From: Bacteroidota bacterium
Lineage (GTDB): Bacteria > Bacteroidota > Bacteroidia > Cytophagales > Cyclobacteriaceae
Assembly: GCA_016866235.1 (NCBI GenBank)
Contig: VGMW01000001.1
Span: 1-64,000, forward strand
DNA: 64,000 nt
Reading direction: 5' to 3'
This document shows positions 60,651 through 64,000 of the stretch, in pieces. Numbering within the stretch: the stretch's first letter is position 1; each line of letters begins with the position of its first letter. Made by a program: the position numbers and the translations under genes. The notes beneath the pieces were generated by a model, which was given only the letters and a program-made list of their open reading frames with translations, made no database searches and was not told the DNA's origin.

Positions 60651-61904
60651 TTATTTCTTTTTCCGATCGTGAAATGCGCCCTGGTAATCGGGGTTTTCTC
60701 TTCGAATTTGCCGGTCGATTTCCCTGGCAATATCCTGCGACTCCCCAAATTCGGTCGATTCAACCTGAACCTCCGAAGGCAGGCTTAGCTTATTGATCCT
60801 GGTTTTAATCAGTGCCTCAATTTTTTCAATATGGTATTCATCTGCGGGTGTAACGAAAGTCAAAGATTCACCAAGCTCAAACGCCCTGCCCGTGCGCCCA
60901 ATCCGGTGCACGTAGTCATCGTAAACAACGGGAACATCAAAGTTGATGACATGACTCACTTTGATTACGTCTATTCCACGCGATGAAACATCAGTAGAAA
61001 CCAAGACCCTGATTTCTCCAGACTTGAATTCCCGTATCGCATTGATCCTTGAATTTTGCCCCTTGTTGGAATGAATCGAACGCACCGGCCCCAGTCCACT
61101 GCGATCAAGGTATTTACAAATGTTATCGGCCGACTCTTTGGTGCGGGTGAAAATCATCACCCGATTTAAATCGGGTGATTTTAGCAAATGAGTCAGCAGA
61201 TTGATTTTAGTTCTGAAATTCGGAACTGCATACCTGCCTTGTTTAACAGAAACAGCAGGTGTCGCCTGAGGCGTGACTTCAATTTTTACAGGAAAATCAA
61301 GAAACTCCTGAGATAGTTTTTCTACGCGCGCAGGAAAAGTAGCAGAAAAAAGCAGGTTTTGTTTTTTGACAGGAAGTATCTCGAGGAGTTGCCTGAGTTG
61401 AGGCATGAAATTTAAATCCATCATTCGGTCAGCCTCATCAATTACCATGGTTTGAATGGACTTGGTGACAAGTCCTTCTTTCCGGTAGATTTCCATAAGC
61501 CTGCCGGGCGTGGCGATGATCAGGTCAACGCCTTGGGTTAATTCCTCAATCTGCGCTTTAGGCCCAATGCCACCGTAAAGCGCAACAATTCTCAAGTCAG
61601 TAAATTCCGAAAGTTTTTTTCCGTGTTCAGCAATCTGAAGGACAAGCTCTTTGGTCGGTGCAAGCACAACTGCCCTGGGATTGACGCCTTGACGGTACCG
61701 CAGTTTGAGCAGTAACGGTATGAGGTAGGCAGCGGTTTTTCCAGTTCCGGTTTGTGCAATTCCTATAACATGGGCACCGCCTAAAATGGGTGGGATACAT
61801 TTCAGTTGAATGGCCGTGGGTTCCCTGAATCCACAGTTCTGCACCCCTTCAAGCAACTGCTTGTTGAGTTTTAATGCCTCCCACGCCGCGTATTTCGGGT
61901 CCAC
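60651..61904 (-). CDS. DEAD-box RNA helicase
   Basis: This 417-residue helicase has all conserved motifs: a Q motif (WEALKLNKQLLEGVQNCGF, PTAIQ), Walker A AQTGTGKT, DEAD in VIDEADRMMD, SAT in FSATFP, then STDVSSRGIDV and HRIGRTGR in the second RecA-like domain. It probably remodels rRNA or mRNA at low temperature or during ribosome assembly. No ATG exists near the N-terminus: the best start is the GTG at 61904. A frame open 80 codons further upstream would run across the divergent pyrC gene and is rejected. RhuM follows 7 bp after its stop. Confidence 0.9.
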   Translation of the reverse strand: MDPKYAAWEALKLNKQLLEGVQNCGFREPTAIQLKCIPPILGGAHVIGIAQTGTGKTAAYLIPLLLKLRYRQGVNPRAVVLAPTKELVLQIAEHGKKLSEFTDLRIVALYGGIGPKAQIEELTQGVDLIIATPGRLMEIYRKEGLVTKSIQTMVIDEADRMMDLNFMPQLRQLLEILPVKKQNLLFSATFPARVEKLSQEFLDFPVKIEVTPQATPAVSVKQGRYAVPNFRTKINLLTHLLKSPDLNRVMIFTRTKESADNICKYLDRSGLGPVRSIHSNKGQNSRINAIREFKSGEIRVLVSTDVSSRGIDVIKVSHVINFDVPVVYDDYVHRIGRTGRAFELGESLTFVTPADEYHIEKIEALIKTRINKLSLPSEVQVESTEFGESQDIAREIDRQIRRENPDYQGAFHDRKKK

Positions 61905-61910
61905 TGGAAT

Positions 61911-61918
61911 TATCTTTG
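61911..61918 (+). promoter_or_regulatory. Bacteroidota -7 box immediately upstream of pyrC
   Basis: TATCTTTG matches TAnnTTTG exactly and ends 3 bp before the pyrC ATG. If used, transcription would begin at or very close to the start codon, giving a nearly leaderless mRNA. No TTG stands at -33. Confidence 0.4.
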
Positions 61919-61921
61919 GAA

Positions 61922-63265
61922 ATGGATATTCAAATCGTAAACGCGAAGATAGTAAACGAGGGTAAGGTCGTCGAAAGCGACGTGCTGGTTCGTGCAGGGA
62001 GGATTGAACGCATAGGAAGTGGGCTAGGCTCAACCCAAAATTTGCATACGGTTGATGCGGGCGGAAAATTTCTGCTTCCCGGCGCCATCGATGATCAGGT
62101 TCATTTTCGCGAGCCTGGTTTAACCCATAAGGGAGATATCGCAACGGAATCGAGGGCAGCAGTGGCAGGTGGAGTGACCAGTTTCATGGAAATGCCCAAT
62201 ACCGTGCCTCCGGTTTTTAATCACGACCTTCTAGAACAGAAGTACCAACTCGCAGAAAACCGGTCTGCAGCCAACTACTCCTTTTATATGGGTACTTCTC
62301 CTGATAATTATGAGGAGATCATGAAAACAGACCTCACCAAAGTCTGTGGACTGAAAATTTTTATGGGGTCCTCAACCGGTAACCTGCTGGTCGATGATCC
62401 GCTGGTATTGGAAAAAATCTTTGGAAATTTTACCGGTCTGATTGCTGTACACTGCGAACACGAGCCTACCGTTCGGGCAAGCACGGAACACTACAAGAGG
62501 TTGTACGGCGAAACGGCCACTGCTGCTTTGCACCCCATCGTACGGGATGAAGATGCCTGTTACCGCTCTTCCTCCTTTGCAGTAGACCTGGCCAGTAAAA
62601 AGGGCACAAGACTTCACGTTCTGCATATTAGTACCGAAAAGGAAACACATCTTTTTTCGAATCAACTTCCGCTGGCGAAGAAAAAAATCACTGCGGAAGC
62701 CTGCATCCACCACTTATGGTTCAGCGATGCCGACTATGAACGGTTGGGCAATCGGATTAAATGGAATCCAGCTATAAAAAAATCCAGTGACCGGGAGGGT
62801 ATTTTCAAAGCACTTCTTGAAAACCGTATTGACGTTATCGCGACCGACCATGCGCCCCATACCATAGAAGAAAAGGCAAAGCCATATTTTGACGCGCCAT
62901 CCGGCGGACCATTGGTTCAGCACTCTTTGAATGCCATGATGGAGTTTCGTAAGCGTGGATTAATTACCATTGAGCGAATTGCAGAGAAGATGGCGCACGC
63001 ACCTGCAGTTTTGTTTGATGTTCAGGATCGCGGATTTATTCGTGAAGGATATTGGGCTGATCTTGTGCTGGTGGATGATCAGCAGTCATGGACTGTTGGC
63101 CCAAATAATATTTTGGCCAAATGCGGATGGTCACCTTTTGAAGGTTACACCTTCTCTTCATCGGTCACCCATACGTTTGTTTCCGGGCAGTTGGTTTACG
63201 AATCGGGTAAAATCAAAGAAGGATTGTTCGGTAAACGACTGAGCTTTACGCCAAGAAATCGTTGA
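61922..63265 (+). CDS. pyrC: Dihydroorotase
   Basis: This 447-residue amidohydrolase interconverts carbamoyl-aspartate and dihydroorotate in pyrimidine synthesis. It has the metal-site segment DDQVHFREPG, in which the first His of the usual HxH is Gln (a form I recall from other Bacteroidota), PNTVPP, HCEHE, LHVLHIST and the catalytic Asp in ATDHAPHT. The ATG at 61922 begins the conserved DIQIVNAKIV. It is divergent from the DEAD-box helicase with only 17 bp between the start codons. A bidirectional terminator follows. Confidence 0.94.
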   Translation: MDIQIVNAKIVNEGKVVESDVLVRAGRIERIGSGLGSTQNLHTVDAGGKFLLPGAIDDQVHFREPGLTHKGDIATESRAAVAGGVTSFMEMPNTVPPVFNHDLLEQKYQLAENRSAANYSFYMGTSPDNYEEIMKTDLTKVCGLKIFMGSSTGNLLVDDPLVLEKIFGNFTGLIAVHCEHEPTVRASTEHYKRLYGETATAALHPIVRDEDACYRSSSFAVDLASKKGTRLHVLHISTEKETHLFSNQLPLAKKKITAEACIHHLWFSDADYERLGNRIKWNPAIKKSSDREGIFKALLENRIDVIATDHAPHTIEEKAKPYFDAPSGGPLVQHSLNAMMEFRKRGLITIERIAEKMAHAPAVLFDVQDRGFIREGYWADLVLVDDQQSWTVGPNNILAKCGWSPFEGYTFSSSVTHTFVSGQLVYESGKIKEGLFGKRLSFTPRNR

Positions 63266-63343
63266 CATTTAATTGTTAAATCATTTTTGGATCAATAGCC
63301 TTGATGGTCTTCTATAGGTTGAAAGCGTAAAGTTGGACAATAA

Positions 63344-63379
63344 AAAACCCTTGTTATCCGCCTGGATCGCAAGGGTTTT
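63344..63379. terminator. Bidirectional terminator between pyrC and tRNA-His
   Basis: A 10-bp stem AAAACCCTTG (63344-63353) pairs with CAAGGGTTTT (63370-63379). The T-rich run after it (GTTTT) ends pyrC transcription on the plus strand, and the A run before it supplies a T tract for the minus-strand tRNA-His. Confidence 0.85.
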
Positions 63380-63396
63380 GTTTTGAAGAGGTTTGG

Positions 63397-63471
63397 GGTG
63401 AAAGACGGGACTCGAACCCGCGACCCTCAGAATCACAATCTGATGCTCTAACCTACTGAGCTACATTCACC
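63397..63471 (-). tRNA. tRNA-His, anticodon GTG
   Basis: The acceptor stem is GTGAATG with CTTTCAC (one T-T mismatch). A G precedes it (G-1) opposite discriminator C, the hallmark of tRNA-His. The anticodon stem TCAGA/TCTGA encloses the loop TTGTGAT, anticodon GTG. The T arm GGTTCGAGTCC is standard. CCA is not encoded. The remainder of 63266-63575 holds only the terminator. Confidence 0.96.
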
Positions 63472-63575
63472 GTTTGGGGGTACAAAGGTAGACGACGAAA
63501 AGTAAAATCCAAGTTGAAAACCTTCAGCTTTTTATCGGAATTCTGTTTCTAAATTGAGAAGAAATTAAGCGTTCT

Positions 63576-64000
63576 ATGGATCAACGAATTATTAATCTTT
63601 ACGACGAGTACACCCACAAGCCTTTATCAAGGGAGGAGTTTTTAAAACGTCTGTCGGTCTTAACGGGTTCCATGACCGCTGCCTTGGCATTGTTGCCATC
63701 GATCGAAGTCAACCAGGCCAAGGCCGGAACGATTGTACAAGATGATCCCAGGTTGCGCACCGAGCGCATCACCTATGAAGGGGATGGCACAACTATGAAG
63801 GGATATCTCGCCATACCTGCGGAAGGAAAAAAATTTGCTGCGGTGATGGTGGTTCATGAGAACCGTGGACTGAATGCTCACATCGAAGACGTTACAAGGA
63901 GAATTGCGCTCGCCGGATTTATCGGATTTGCGCCTGATGCGTTGTCTCCTTTTGGAGGAGCACCTGAAGATGCTGATAAGGCAAGAGATTTGTTCACCAA
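63576..64000 (+). CDS. Dienelactone hydrolase family protein, cut by the window end
   Basis: An open frame begins with ATG at 63576 and runs to the window edge (141 complete codons). After a Tat-less, weakly hydrophobic N-terminal region (about 28-50, LTGSMTAALALLPS, possibly a signal), the sequence enters an alpha/beta-hydrolase of the dienelactone hydrolase type, with MKGYLAIPAEGK, AAVMVVHENRGLNAHIEDVTRRIALAGFI-like strand-helix order and the oxyanion HENRG motif. The catalytic Cys/Ser, Asp and His would lie beyond the window. Substrates of such exported relatives are unknown. Confidence 0.85.
   Translation, partial: MDQRIINLYDEYTHKPLSREEFLKRLSVLTGSMTAALALLPSIEVNQAKAGTIVQDDPRLRTERITYEGDGTTMKGYLAIPAEGKKFAAVMVVHENRGLNAHIEDVTRRIALAGFIGFAPDALSPFGGAPEDADKARDLFT

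Noticed and set aside
61905-62144. 80-codon N-terminal extension of the DEAD-box helicase
   Set aside because: It would be translated across the divergent pyrC start and conserved N-terminus, has no homology to helicases and is Arg/Pro-rich noise.

Overview
The window looks like chromosomal DNA of a member of the Bacteroidota, most likely of the Cytophagales side. The support is indirect but consistent. Ribosomal protein S16 carries a long Ala/Glu-rich tail. There is a bacillithiol gene (bshC) and families common in this phylum (DUF4105, DUF4254, a CarboxypepD_reg-like outer-membrane barrel protein, a rhomboid with a DUF6576-like tail). CarB lacks its C-terminal regulatory domain. Shine-Dalgarno sites are largely absent, and TAnnTTTG-type -7 promoter boxes lie before several genes. 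Genes are closely packed on both strands; most of the region is core metabolism and housekeeping, with two accessory-looking spots.

Layout. 1-396: a terminator and a nested array of palindromic repeats. 397-8075: penicillin-acylase-like hydrolase, MazG-like pyrophosphohydrolase, comB-gcvT, and a 999-residue membrane/TPR protein. 8217-11482: mutL and two consecutive rhomboid proteins. 11483-15173, minus strand: rpsP, rimM, a small secreted protein, a SulP transporter and a beta-carbonic anhydrase. 15389-21056: complete 2-oxoglutarate dehydrogenase complex (sucA-sucB-lpd). 21089-29754, minus strand: GH16 lipoprotein, DUF4105 protein, 5-formyl-THF cyclo-ligase, bshC, rimO, carB. 29874-34614: YncE/phosphoesterase fusion lipoprotein, OsmC protein, secreted unknown, TonB-like protein. 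34672-43175: chromate transporter with a 2OG-Fe(II) oxygenase; exported superoxide dismutase, dicarboxylate symporter and Nfu scaffold; DUF4405 protein; outer-membrane receptor. 43462-48114: a three-gene 2-oxoacid:ferredoxin oxidoreductase operon whose first gene is a GltD-like flavoprotein fused to a two-cluster ferredoxin domain. 48164-51127: methyltransferase, a 185-bp tandem duplication built on the 3' end of tRNA-Ser, and a secreted Ig-like/coiled-coil protein. 51181-55219: alkyltransferase-like protein, sodium:solute symporter, clpS-recR-aminotransferase. 55227-59461: four-gene minus-strand cluster (aminopeptidase P, serine hydrolase lipoprotein, DUF4254, glycosyltransferase 9). 59615-64000: RhuM protein behind a DEAD-box helicase, divergent pyrC, tRNA-His and the start of a dienelactone hydrolase.

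Functional links. The organism appears aerobic and respiratory (OGDH complex, superoxide dismutase), with thiol-based redox defence (bshC, OsmC) and two routes at the 2-oxoglutarate node: the NAD-linked dehydrogenase and a ferredoxin/flavoprotein-linked oxidoreductase. The most promising unexplained structures are the oxidoreductase operon with its TTG-started fused electron-transfer subunit, the tRNA-Ser-anchored 185-bp tandem repeat, the palindrome array at the left edge, the MutL with altered nuclease motifs, and the 17-bp divergent gap between the helicase and pyrC. I saw no CRISPR array, insertion sequence, prophage or recognisable defence island.
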